A DNA stretch of 52,095 nucleotides, taken from the IMG/VR virus record IMGVR_UViG_3300000405_000005, positions 1 to 52,095 of that record, one strand, 5' to 3'. Below the pieces are notes generated by a model. The model saw only the letters and a program-made list of their open reading frames with translations. It made no database searches and was not told the origin of the DNA. Origin of the DNA: a virus. The position numbers and the translations under genes are program-made. How positions within the stretch are numbered: the stretch's first letter is position 1; each line of letters starts with the position of its first letter. Positions 21,132 to 27,668 of the stretch are shown here, one piece after another.

Positions 21132-21944
21132 ATGTTCGGAGCAAATCTAAGTGAAGTAGGAGTACTGCGTACCTATGCCGATGCAGCCCGTTGGGAGGCA
21201 CTCGTTAAACCTGTCCGGGGCCGCGCTGTAGAGTGCAAGCCACTTGGTGCAAGGAGCAAAAGCTATGCCAACATTCGCAAGGATGTGGCTACTGGTGACA
21301 TCATCATCCGCCTCTATAGTACCGACATCGTGCGCTACAAACCGGACGGCACCCTTATCGTGAATCAAGGTGGGTATGAGAGCCAGACCACGCGCCAGTA
21401 CCTCAACGCTGTCCTGCCCATATGGTTTAGTTCGCACCAAGGCAAGACGGTCACGTGTAGAAGTCGAGAAGGGAGTCATCACTTGCTGCACTCAAGCGAT
21501 GACAACATCTTCAAGTACACAACTAACAATGTTAGTGGGTTCTCAGATACGTACTACTTCGTTAACCCTAAGCCATGCGTCATCCACACCAAGAACCGCG
21601 CTAAGTCAAAGGAAGTTCGCTCGCGCTACGCGCCGTTCATCAATTACGTGAGTCGCATACGTAAGCTGCTAGGTAGCGACATCGAGGTCGCTATCGATAG
21701 GAGCAAAGGCAGCACCTTCCTCCATACGAGCGATATACTCGCCTTAGCCGCAACGAACGACCCAGAAAGCCACCACGCTGTCATGACACAACTCGCTGGT
21801 CAGTGGTGTAGATGGGGTAACAAACCCAATGTGCTGAACCGGTTCAAGGATATTATGTTCCGCGCCCACCGTGACGATATATTTGACGAGACCACACTGC
21901 CTCGCGGCGAGCTAAAGTACGATAGGTTCAAAGGGCTTTTCTAA
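21132..21944 (+). CDS. Conserved hypothetical phage protein, 270 aa
   Basis: The N-terminal part (DAARWEALVKPVRGRAVECK then PLGARSKSYANIRKD) and the segment IIRLYSTDIVRYKPDGTLIV followed by NQGGYESQTTRQYLNAVLP match a pattern I recall from many phages without a known function. The C-terminal third holds TSDILALAATNDPESHHAVM. There is no membrane segment or catalytic motif I can name. Palindrome site 6 lies inside the gene (21523-21535), encoding TNNVSG. It ends the small-gene group before the promoter at 21972. Confidence 0.7.
   Translation: MFGANLSEVGVLRTYADAARWEALVKPVRGRAVECKPLGARSKSYANIRKDVATGDIIIRLYSTDIVRYKPDGTLIVNQGGYESQTTRQYLNAVLPIWFSSHQGKTVTCRSREGSHHLLHSSDDNIFKYTTNNVSGFSDTYYFVNPKPCVIHTKNRAKSKEVRSRYAPFINYVSRIRKLLGSDIEVAIDRSKGSTFLHTSDILALAATNDPESHHAVMTQLAGQWCRWGNKPNVLNRFKDIMFRAHRDDIFDETTLPRGELKYDRFKGLF
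21523..21535. promoter_or_regulatory. 13-bp palindrome, site 6, inside a gene
   Basis: CTAACAATGTTAG, extended to a 15-bp palindrome by flanking A and T. It lies within the coding region of the 270-aa protein, where it could act as a roadblock site. Confidence 0.8.
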
Positions 21945-21971
21945 TCTGGTCGGATCACCGACTGGAATGTG

Positions 21972-22006
21972 TTGACATAGACGTAACAATGCTATACAAG
22001 TATAAT
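21972..22006 (+). promoter_or_regulatory. Early promoter, type TTGACAT-GACGT
   Basis: TTGACA (21972-21977), GACGT and ATGCTATACA as at 19105, with TATACA at 21993-21998. It is followed by palindrome site 7 and the AAA+ gene, repeating the promoter-palindrome-gene layout of 19105-19246. Confidence 0.75.
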
Positions 22007-22060
22007 TATAAATATGAGTCGGTGCAATGGCTTATATTTATAATCACGCCGCAGCCCAAA

Positions 22061-22073
22061 CTAACAGTGTTAG
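22061..22073. promoter_or_regulatory. 13-bp palindrome, site 7
   Basis: CTAACAGTGTTAG, central base G, between the promoter at 21972 and the AAA+ start at 22113. Confidence 0.85.
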
Positions 22074-22112
22074 CTGGTACTAAGCTAACCGCAAGAAGGA
22101 GCAACGACTACC

Positions 22113-23204
22113 ATGACCACGATCAACTTCGGTTCAACAGTGAGCCTCAAGCAAGCCGCTACTCTCATCATGACTAACCCCAAGGTTCGCTTCCTTGTTC
22201 GCGGCGAACCCGGCATCGGCAAGTCCACGATGCTCTCCATGATCGCTAAGGTCAAAGCCTCTACTCACCTATCCTCTTACATCGACGTGCCAAACATGGA
22301 CTTGGGCGACATCGCCATGCCTGTGATTGATCATGAGACGCGCACTACCCGGTACTATCCTAATGCGCGGTTCCGATTGCACGAGGGCAAGCCCGTCATC
22401 ATCATGCTCGATGAGTTCACCAAGGGTGCAGAGCCTATCAAGAATATGCTGCACCCGCTGCTGGAGGTTACGGCCCCACGCCTTGGTGACTTGTTCATTG
22501 ACGCGGGTGTCGAGGATGACGCTGCCCGCTCTATCATCTTCATGACGGGCAACCTTCTGACCGACGCAGTAGGTGATAACATGAAGGCGCATACTCGCAA
22601 CCGTATTGTCGAGATTGTTGTCGCTAAGCCTGATGATACGCAGTGGCTTGAGTGGGCAGTCAATAACGGCATCGACCCTGTTATCATGGCATGGGTACGC
22701 CAATTCCCGCAAGCCCTAGCTAGCTATACAGAGGCGGGCCAAGACGATAATCCCTACATCTTCAACCCACGCAAGCAACAGACAGCTTATGTGACGCCGC
22801 GCTCACTCGCTATCGCATCTAACATTGTTAGGAGCCGCGAGGCCAACGGTGCCGAGGCTACCATCGCTGCGCTCAAGGGTGCCATCGGTGAGTCCGCTGC
22901 CCGTGATATGCAAGCGTTCATTGACTACCAAGACCAGCTTCCAACATGGGATAGCATCATCGCTGGACCCAAGTCGGCGCAAGTGCCTACGTCTGCTGGC
23001 GCATCCGCAGTGCTTGTGTTTGGTGCCATCCAGAAGGTCGATAAACAGTCGCTAACCCCGTTCATGCAGTACATGGAGCGGTTCGACAGTGAGTGGCAAG
23101 CTTGCTTCGCCATCAACCTGTGCGCCAACGCAACCAAGCAGCCTATGGCATTTACTAACCAAGCGTTCGCTGACTGGCTGGAGCAGAACGAAGACCTGCT
23201 GTGA
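22113..23204 (+). CDS. MoxR-type AAA+ ATPase, 363 aa
   Basis: Walker A GEPGIGKST lies at about residues 31-39 and Walker B VIIMLDEF at about 95-102, followed by a sensor-like IIFMTGNLL. A MoxR-like pattern is seen in RNRIVEIVVAKPDD and in the C-terminal lid region. MoxR ATPases act as chaperones with VWA-domain partners; such a partner is encoded at 23450-24673. The pair may remodel a host or phage protein complex early in infection. AAGGAG precedes the start. Palindrome site 8 lies inside the gene. Confidence 0.85.
   Translation: MTTINFGSTVSLKQAATLIMTNPKVRFLVRGEPGIGKSTMLSMIAKVKASTHLSSYIDVPNMDLGDIAMPVIDHETRTTRYYPNARFRLHEGKPVIIMLDEFTKGAEPIKNMLHPLLEVTAPRLGDLFIDAGVEDDAARSIIFMTGNLLTDAVGDNMKAHTRNRIVEIVVAKPDDTQWLEWAVNNGIDPVIMAWVRQFPQALASYTEAGQDDNPYIFNPRKQQTAYVTPRSLAIASNIVRSREANGAEATIAALKGAIGESAARDMQAFIDYQDQLPTWDSIIAGPKSAQVPTSAGASAVLVFGAIQKVDKQSLTPFMQYMERFDSEWQACFAINLCANATKQPMAFTNQAFADWLEQNEDLL
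22819..22831. promoter_or_regulatory. 13-bp palindrome, site 8, inside a gene
   Basis: CTAACATTGTTAG, central base T, within the AAA+ coding region (encoding SNIVRS). Confidence 0.8.
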
Positions 23205-23223
23205 GCGGCAGATCGGGGACATC

Positions 23224-23460
23224 ATGAACGGTACGATACATAGGTGGAGGCGGCAGAACTTCATGCCGCCTCCATCCCTGACGGGTAAGAATATAGAACT
23301 GATAGAGATGAAGCGGTCACTCAGAGACCCATTGGTTTGGGTGGTGACACTTAATCTTAATGGTTGGCCCCACGACATCAAGATGTGGGCCAAGGATGAG
23401 TTAGATATATTCAAGCAGGTCAAAGAACTACAAAGAGGAGTCCCTAACAATGTTAGTTGA
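23224..23460 (+). CDS. Hypothetical protein, 78 aa
   Basis: I use ATG 23224, with GGGGA 8 bases upstream; it reads MNGTIHRWRRQNFMPPPSLT and then LIEMKRSLRDPLVWVVTLNL, ending KELQRGVPNNVS. The last 11 bases overlap the start of the VWA gene and carry palindrome site 9. It lies between the ATPase and its probable partner and may belong to the same complex. No known domain. Confidence 0.6.
   Translation: MNGTIHRWRRQNFMPPPSLTGKNIELIEMKRSLRDPLVWVVTLNLNGWPHDIKMWAKDELDIFKQVKELQRGVPNNVS
23444..23456. promoter_or_regulatory. 13-bp palindrome, site 9, over a start codon
   Basis: CTAACAATGTTAG. The central ATG (23450-23452) starts the metallopeptidase/VWA gene; the ribosome-binding sequence AGAGGAG lies just before the palindrome. 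Confidence 0.85.
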
Positions 23461-24673
23461 ACAAAAAGATAAGGTCGAACGCAAGCTTAAGAAGGTCAAG
23501 ATCGACCTCATGCGTAACCCTAAGTTCGCACTGTGGTCTGGCATCATGATGGTGGGCAAGACGGAACTATCAGACGATATTCCTACCGCTTGCACCAACG
23601 GACGCGACGAACTCTACGGACGCGAGTTCGTCAAAGGCCTGACCGATAAAGAGTTGGCCTTCGTTATCCTCCACGAGAATATGCACAAGGCACTGCGTCA
23701 CCTGACTATCTGGCGCAAGCTGTGGGATAAGGACAAACGCCTCGCCAACATGGCTTGTGACTACGTTATTAACCTGATGATTGTTGAGTCTGATCCAGCC
23801 GAGCAATGGTCTGCGTTTCCACGAGATGCGCAGGGGGCGCGTATCGGCTTCTTCGACACTCGCTTCAAGGGTATGAACGCCAAGCAAGTGTTCGACATAC
23901 TCCAGCAGGAGGATGAAGATGAGGATGAGGGTGGCGGGGGTTCCAGTGGTGATGGCTTTGATGACCATGATTGGGAGGGTGCCGAGGCGCTCAATGCTGA
24001 GGAGAAGAAGGAGCTTGAGCGCGAGATCGACCAAGCTATCCGCCAAGGTGTGATGGCCGAGCAGAAGGTTGTTGGTAATCAGAAGGGTAATCGGTTCCGC
24101 GAGTTAGGTGACTTGCTCGCGCCGCAGATTGATTGGCGTGAGGTATTGCGCGAGTTCGTCAAGTCCATCTGCAATTCTAAGGATACGTCATCGTGGCGTA
24201 GGGTTAACCGCAGGTTCCTTGGTACTGATATCTATATGCCCACCATGATTGGTGAGCGTGTTGGTTCACTGGCTATCGGCGTAGATACATCAGGCTCAAT
24301 CAGCGGTGCAGAGATCAATCGGTTTCTGTCCGAGGTTAAGTCTATCGCGGAGGACGTTCGCCCTGAAAAGATCGACCTTATCTATTGGGACGCAAGCGTT
24401 GCCGCTCACGAAGTATATGAAGAGCATGACATGGCTAACATTGTTAGCTCTACCAAGCCTAAGGGTGGCGGCGGCACTGACCCCCGCGCCATGATGCACT
24501 TCCTCAAGAAAGAACGCATCGAGCCGGAGTGCATCATCATGCTCACCGATGGTGAGATTGGTGACTGGGGTAACGAGTGGGGTGCGCCCATCATGTGGGT
24601 GGTTTGTAACTCATATCGCGGCAACTCTATCACTGCCCCGGTGGGCAAGACGGTTCACATCAAAGATAATTGA
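23450..24673 (+). CDS. Metallopeptidase-like / VWA-domain protein (DUF2201 type), 407 aa
   Basis: The N-terminal domain contains FVILHENMHKALRHL, an HExxH-like zinc site written HENMH (H75, E76, H79). An acidic linker follows (QQEDEDEDEGGGGSSGDGFD). The C-terminal VWA-like domain has the metal site IGVDTSGSISG (D279-S283) and later IIMLTDGEIGDWG. This order matches DUF2201 proteins, which pair with MoxR-type ATPases such as the one at 22113. VWA domains bind protein ligands through a metal ion. Whether it cleaves protein is unknown. The start codon is inside palindrome site 9; site 10 is internal. Confidence 0.8.
   Translation: MLVEQKDKVERKLKKVKIDLMRNPKFALWSGIMMVGKTELSDDIPTACTNGRDELYGREFVKGLTDKELAFVILHENMHKALRHLTIWRKLWDKDKRLANMACDYVINLMIVESDPAEQWSAFPRDAQGARIGFFDTRFKGMNAKQVFDILQQEDEDEDEGGGGSSGDGFDDHDWEGAEALNAEEKKELEREIDQAIRQGVMAEQKVVGNQKGNRFRELGDLLAPQIDWREVLREFVKSICNSKDTSSWRRVNRRFLGTDIYMPTMIGERVGSLAIGVDTSGSISGAEINRFLSEVKSIAEDVRPEKIDLIYWDASVAAHEVYEEHDMANIVSSTKPKGGGGTDPRAMMHFLKKERIEPECIIMLTDGEIGDWGNEWGAPIMWVVCNSYRGNSITAPVGKTVHIKDN
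24435..24447. promoter_or_regulatory. 13-bp palindrome, site 10, inside a gene
   Basis: CTAACATTGTTAG, extended to 15 bp by flanking G and C; it lies in the VWA-domain coding region (encoding ANIVSS). Confidence 0.8.
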
Positions 24674-24686
24674 GGGGAGTATTCCA

Positions 24687-24938
24687 ATGAGCAAAGCACT
24701 AATCCGCGTAGGGTATAACGAATACGTAATGGACATCAGTGATGCTGTTACGGTTATGGAAATCATACTCAAGGCCGAGAACTACAGGGCCAATACCAAC
24801 TACAACACCGCGCCTAGCACCACCACTTACTATATCTGGGGCCAAGAGGAGAAGCAGGCGGATAATATCTCCGTGCAACTACTGCCTGAAACGCGATACC
24901 GAGTGGCTAAGTTAGCGGGTAGGCCAGAAGATAAGTAA
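24687..24938 (+). CDS. Hypothetical protein, 83 aa
   Basis: I use ATG 24687, preceded by GAGGGGAG; it gives MSKALIRVGYNEYVMDISDA then VTVMEIILKAENY and IWGQEEKQADNISVQLLPET. The region upstream in the same frame belongs to the VWA gene. Probably a small globular alpha/beta protein of the MoxR-VWA cluster. Function unknown. Confidence 0.65.
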   Translation: MSKALIRVGYNEYVMDISDAVTVMEIILKAENYRANTNYNTAPSTTTYYIWGQEEKQADNISVQLLPETRYRVAKLAGRPEDK

Positions 24939-24991
24939 ATATCGGATAGCAGACCGGACGGTCTACATCCACTAAACAAGGAGCAAACACC

Positions 24992-25846
24992 ATGAGTATT
25001 ACATCATCCGCCGTGCTGGTGGAAATGAACATCAGCGTATGGACTGCTAACAAGCTGGATAAGGGAGCCACCGAGGGTGTGCTTGCCTCTAACGGAGCAA
25101 CATCAGGCGATGCAGCGCAGGTCCGCAAGAACCTGATGGCTGGCACATCAGCCCGTAAGGAGGTTGCCGACTACGCCGCTGGCTGTCGCCTCTGGCACAA
25201 TACACGCACACTACCGTGGGCGGACAAAGGTGCGCGGCTTCTGCCCACCAGCCTGTTCCTCGCCTACAAAGCAGAGGCCAACATCCGGCGAGACACGTTC
25301 AACCAGATGGTAGGCACCTTTATTAGCAACTACCCCGCACTGGTGCAGACCGCTAGTAACTACATGGGCACTCTGTTCAATCAGGATGACTACCTAAGTA
25401 GTGACGCGGTACGTGAGAAGTTTGGCTACCGCCTTGTGTTCTCACCTGTGCCAGACAGCGGTGACTTCCGTCTAGACCTGCCGAAGCAGGACATAATTGA
25501 GATGGAGCAGAGCTATCAATTAGCATTCAATGATCGGTTAGCCGAGGCTATGCGCACTCCGTGGGATCAGCTTCACAAGATGCTTGGCGCTATGTCCACC
25601 AAGCTGGCAGAGGGTGACGAGGATACCAAGAAGCGGTGGCACGATACGTTCGTTACCAATGCGCAGGAGATGTGCGCGATGTTGACACACCTCAACGTAG
25701 CTAAAGACCCCCAGCTTGAGAATGCACGTAGGCAGCTAGAGGTAGCAATGATTGGTATCGACATCGAAGACATCAAGGATGATGAACTCACCCGGGCCAG
25801 CCTTAAGGACAAGCTCGATAATATCCTCAAGGGATATGACTGGTGA
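24992..25846 (+). CDS. MoxR-cluster protein, DUF3150-like, 284 aa
   Basis: The N-terminus (LVEMNISVWTANKLDKGATE) and the layout of long helices resemble DUF3150 proteins that I associate with phage MoxR-VWA loci; the family call is tentative. Segments include DYAAGCRLWHNTRTLPWADK, GARLLPTSLFLAYKAEANIR and a C-terminal helical part (LENARRQLEVAMIGIDIEDI). An AAGGAG site precedes it, and a GTGA overlap leads to the next gene. It may be a substrate or adaptor of the ATPase. Confidence 0.6.
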   Translation: MSITSSAVLVEMNISVWTANKLDKGATEGVLASNGATSGDAAQVRKNLMAGTSARKEVADYAAGCRLWHNTRTLPWADKGARLLPTSLFLAYKAEANIRRDTFNQMVGTFISNYPALVQTASNYMGTLFNQDDYLSSDAVREKFGYRLVFSPVPDSGDFRLDLPKQDIIEMEQSYQLAFNDRLAEAMRTPWDQLHKMLGAMSTKLAEGDEDTKKRWHDTFVTNAQEMCAMLTHLNVAKDPQLENARRQLEVAMIGIDIEDIKDDELTRASLKDKLDNILKGYDW

Positions 25847-26031
25847 GCCTATGGGTAGTCACCAAGACGTATGATGTAGCTAACTGCAAAACTAACATTG
25901 TTAGTGTTGAGCCTTACGAAGAGTTCATCCTCAAATACGGATGGAACTTGAACCTTGGCGACATCATTGAAGCTATCGACGCGCTAGACGCTTGGAAGAA
26001 GACAAGGGAGATATACAATGAACGTTATTAA
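25843..26031 (+). CDS. Hypothetical protein, 62 aa, GTG start
   Basis: GTG 25843 overlaps the previous stop (GTGA) and begins a protein reading SLWVVTKTYDVANCKTNIVS then VEPYEEFILKYGWNLNLGDI. The end overlaps the next start by 14 bases. Palindrome site 11 lies inside it, encoding KTNIVS. Function unknown. Confidence 0.6.
   Translation: MSLWVVTKTYDVANCKTNIVSVEPYEEFILKYGWNLNLGDIIEAIDALDAWKKTREIYNERY
25892..25904. promoter_or_regulatory. 13-bp palindrome, site 11, inside a gene
   Basis: CTAACATTGTTAG, extended to 15 bp by flanking A and T, within the 62-aa gene. Confidence 0.8.
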
Positions 26032-26938
26032 TAACGACTACATACAGCTCGATATGCCTAATATTCTGTTCGAGCGGCGGAAGATAGACCAAGATACCAC
26101 CGTATTAATTACCGCAGATAACACTACGGTCGCTCCGTTTATACTCCCGCTAATACTGCGTCTTGCGCGAGCACGGCCCCAATGGAATTTCGTGGCAGTC
26201 AGACGCTATATGGTTAGCGACTCGATGTACAACGTAAATAGGTTCGCAGTTAGCGTGGGTAACACCCATCTTGGCGAAATATGGAAATCTACCGGTAACA
26301 ATGGCAGTGAGGTGGGTATTAACAATGACCGCATGTCAACCAGTAGGATGCGCGGCAATGCCAGTAATACGAAAGACTTGAAGAAGGCGTTCAAGCTAGT
26401 GACCCAGAACTTTCATGTTCTGACTGTGGCCGAGGATATTAGTAATACGCTTAAAGTGGCCGCAACCACTGTGTCCAGCTTGTGTAGTGAAAGCCATTGG
26501 GCGTTCCATAGTAAATATAATGTCTTGAAACATTTCTTGGAAACTTACACCATAAACAATTGGGATCATGTCAAGCAAATGGCTATCGAAGCAGGAGTAA
26601 ATGCTACTTCGCTCGATGGGATGCTAGAAGCATATAAGTCGCGGCTAGCCACAGAAGCGCTTAATAAGGCTATGGACGACAACTCCGGTACTACTGTGCT
26701 GATACGCGACGAGAAGTATGTTCTAGTTACTGGTGGAGTCACCAGCATTCTTGATACTGACCAACTACCTCTGCATATTAAACGGTCTGTAGGTATTCTC
26801 AAGATGGTTGAGAACAGGACATGTGTAGAGGGCCACGGCGTTCGTTTGGAAAAAGATAAGTTTTTTGTATCGTCTAAAGAAGGAGTAACACCAGTGTCGG
26901 TGGATCGGTGTATAACGAGTGGGGTATTGCACCTATGA
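26018..26938 (+). CDS. Hypothetical protein, 306 aa
   Basis: The protein starts MNVINNDYIQLDMPNILFER and contains NTTVAPFILPLILRLARARP, SDSMYNVNRFAVSVGNTHLG and several helices in the C-terminal half. I recognise no family. The last 16 codons fall in the 48-bp repeat and end at TGA 26936-26938, which overlaps the ATG of the next gene. It is the last large gene of the MoxR-VWA group. AGGGAG lies upstream of the start. Confidence 0.65.
   Translation: MNVINNDYIQLDMPNILFERRKIDQDTTVLITADNTTVAPFILPLILRLARARPQWNFVAVRRYMVSDSMYNVNRFAVSVGNTHLGEIWKSTGNNGSEVGINNDRMSTSRMRGNASNTKDLKKAFKLVTQNFHVLTVAEDISNTLKVAATTVSSLCSESHWAFHSKYNVLKHFLETYTINNWDHVKQMAIEAGVNATSLDGMLEAYKSRLATEALNKAMDDNSGTTVLIRDEKYVLVTGGVTSILDTDQLPLHIKRSVGILKMVENRTCVEGHGVRLEKDKFFVSSKEGVTPVSVDRCITSGVLHL
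26890..26937. repeat. 48-bp direct repeat, copy 2
   Basis: Matches 19672-19719 at 45 of 48 bases. Here the frame used gives SVDRCITSGVLHL, different from copy 1. It ends exactly with the ATG that starts the 60-aa gene. AAGGAG lies just upstream. Confidence 0.9.
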
Positions 26939-27117
26939 CCACTCAAGTAGACCTAACAATGTTAGCTAAGCAACCAACCGAAATGAGCAAGGCTTCTCCT
27001 GCTACGGCTGCGGAACTCGTCGCCTGCTACAGGTCGGGCCAAATTGACGAAGGCACGATGGTGCAGATTTGCTACGACCGGCCAGACGTGCGGGCTATTT
27101 TTGAGGGAACAACATGA
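26935..27117 (+). CDS. Hypothetical protein, 60 aa
   Basis: ATG 26935 overlaps the upstream stop (ATGA), the rule in this block. The protein is MTTQVDLTMLAKQPTEMSKA then SPATAAELVACYRSGQIDEG, ending DVRAIFEGTT. Other possible starts are GTG 26908, in the repeat, and ATG 26959, in the centre of palindrome site 12. The C-terminal part is helical. Function unknown. Confidence 0.6.
   Translation: MTTQVDLTMLAKQPTEMSKASPATAAELVACYRSGQIDEGTMVQICYDRPDVRAIFEGTT
26953..26965. promoter_or_regulatory. 13-bp palindrome, site 12
   Basis: CTAACAATGTTAG, 18 bases after ATG 26935. Its central ATG (26959) is in frame and could be an alternative start, as at sites 5 and 9. Confidence 0.8.
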
Positions 27118-27284
27118 CCGAAGAACCCAAACGCTATCGGGGCCAGCGTGGCCCTAACAAGGTGAAGAAGGAAAGCATGAAGTTGGTGGCCATACGGCTA
27201 CCGCAGTATGTGGTAGACCACTTTAATGGTTCATCTACTGCGATGCGCATTGCGCTGATTGAGTTCACCAAACCTAAGACCTAA
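27114..27284 (+). CDS. Ribbon-helix-helix-like regulator candidate, 56 aa
   Basis: ATG 27114 overlaps the previous stop (ATGA). After a basic arm (EEPKRYRGQRGPNKVKKE) the protein reads MKLVAIRLPQYVVDHFNGSS then TAMRIALIEFTKPKT, the strand-helix-helix pattern of CopG/Arc/BrnA-type DNA-binding proteins. These dimerise and bind short inverted repeats. The stop codon TAA lies inside palindrome site 13, so it may bind the 13-bp palindrome and control its own operon. The fold is likely; the target is a hypothesis. Confidence 0.65.
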   Translation: MTEEPKRYRGQRGPNKVKKESMKLVAIRLPQYVVDHFNGSSTAMRIALIEFTKPKT

Positions 27285-27293
27285 CATTGTTAG
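27281..27293. promoter_or_regulatory. 13-bp palindrome, site 13
   Basis: CTAACATTGTTAG, extended by flanking C and G. It contains the stop codon of the 56-aa gene and lies 16 bases upstream of the -35 box at 27310. It is the last exact copy. Confidence 0.85.
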
Positions 27294-27309
27294 GCTATCC
27301 ATTTTGTGT

Positions 27310-27337
27310 TTGACACTGTATAATGTAATGGTATGCT
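27310..27337 (+). promoter_or_regulatory. Promoter of the replication module, type TTGACACTGTA
   Basis: TTGACA (27310-27315) and TATGCT (27332-27337), spacer 16. The sequence TTGACACTGTA-N-AATGT is repeated at 33666, defining a second promoter type. Confidence 0.7.
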
Positions 27338-27356
27338 AATCAACGAGGAGCAACTC

Positions 27357-27668
27357 ATGGCAGCAACACCAGAAAAGAAAGTTAAGGATAAGGTAGTGTC
27401 TGCCCTCAAAGCAGAGGGCGTCTATTATTTTTTCCCCGCAACGCATGGTTACGGACGTAGTGGCGTCCCTGATATTATAGCGTGTGTAAAAGGTAAGTTC
27501 CTTGCCATTGAGTGCAAGGCGGGTGGTGGCAAGCTGACCGTCCTACAAGCCCGCGAGATTGAACGCATCCGCCATTGCGGCGGTGTAGCTGTCGTAGTGA
27601 ACGAGGAGAACTGGGATATGCTCCGCCAGCTATTGAGGGAACTATCATCGGGGGAGATGCCGCGATGA
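27357..27668 (+). CDS. VRR-NUC nuclease, 103 aa
   Basis: VRR-NUC domains are PD-(D/E)XK-type nucleases often found with phage replication and recombination genes. Visible features are AEGVYYFFPATHGYGRSGVP followed by DIIACVKGKFLAIECKAGGG, which holds the acidic D, E and K of the active site (PD...ECK), then KLTVLQAREIERIRHCGGVA. I use ATG 27357 with GAGGAG upstream; an earlier in-frame ATG lies inside the promoter. It overlaps the polymerase by 4 bases and probably processes branched or nicked DNA. Confidence 0.82.
   Translation: MAATPEKKVKDKVVSALKAEGVYYFFPATHGYGRSGVPDIIACVKGKFLAIECKAGGGKLTVLQAREIERIRHCGGVAVVVNEENWDMLRQLLRELSSGEMPR

Noticed and set aside
21989-22177. A 62-codon frame starting in the promoter region at 21972
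   Set aside because: It begins within the -10 region and runs through palindrome site 7 into the AAA+ gene in another frame.
26908-27117. GTG 26908 as the start of the small gene before the RHH-like gene
   Set aside because: ATG 26935 overlaps the previous stop as ATGA, the coupling used throughout this block, while the GTG has a poorly spaced ribosome-binding site.
17684-27293. Palindromes considered as a CRISPR array or transposon ends
   Set aside because: Spacing varies from 138 to 1457 bp and intervals contain complete genes, so they are not repeat-spacer units; there is no transposase or target duplication.
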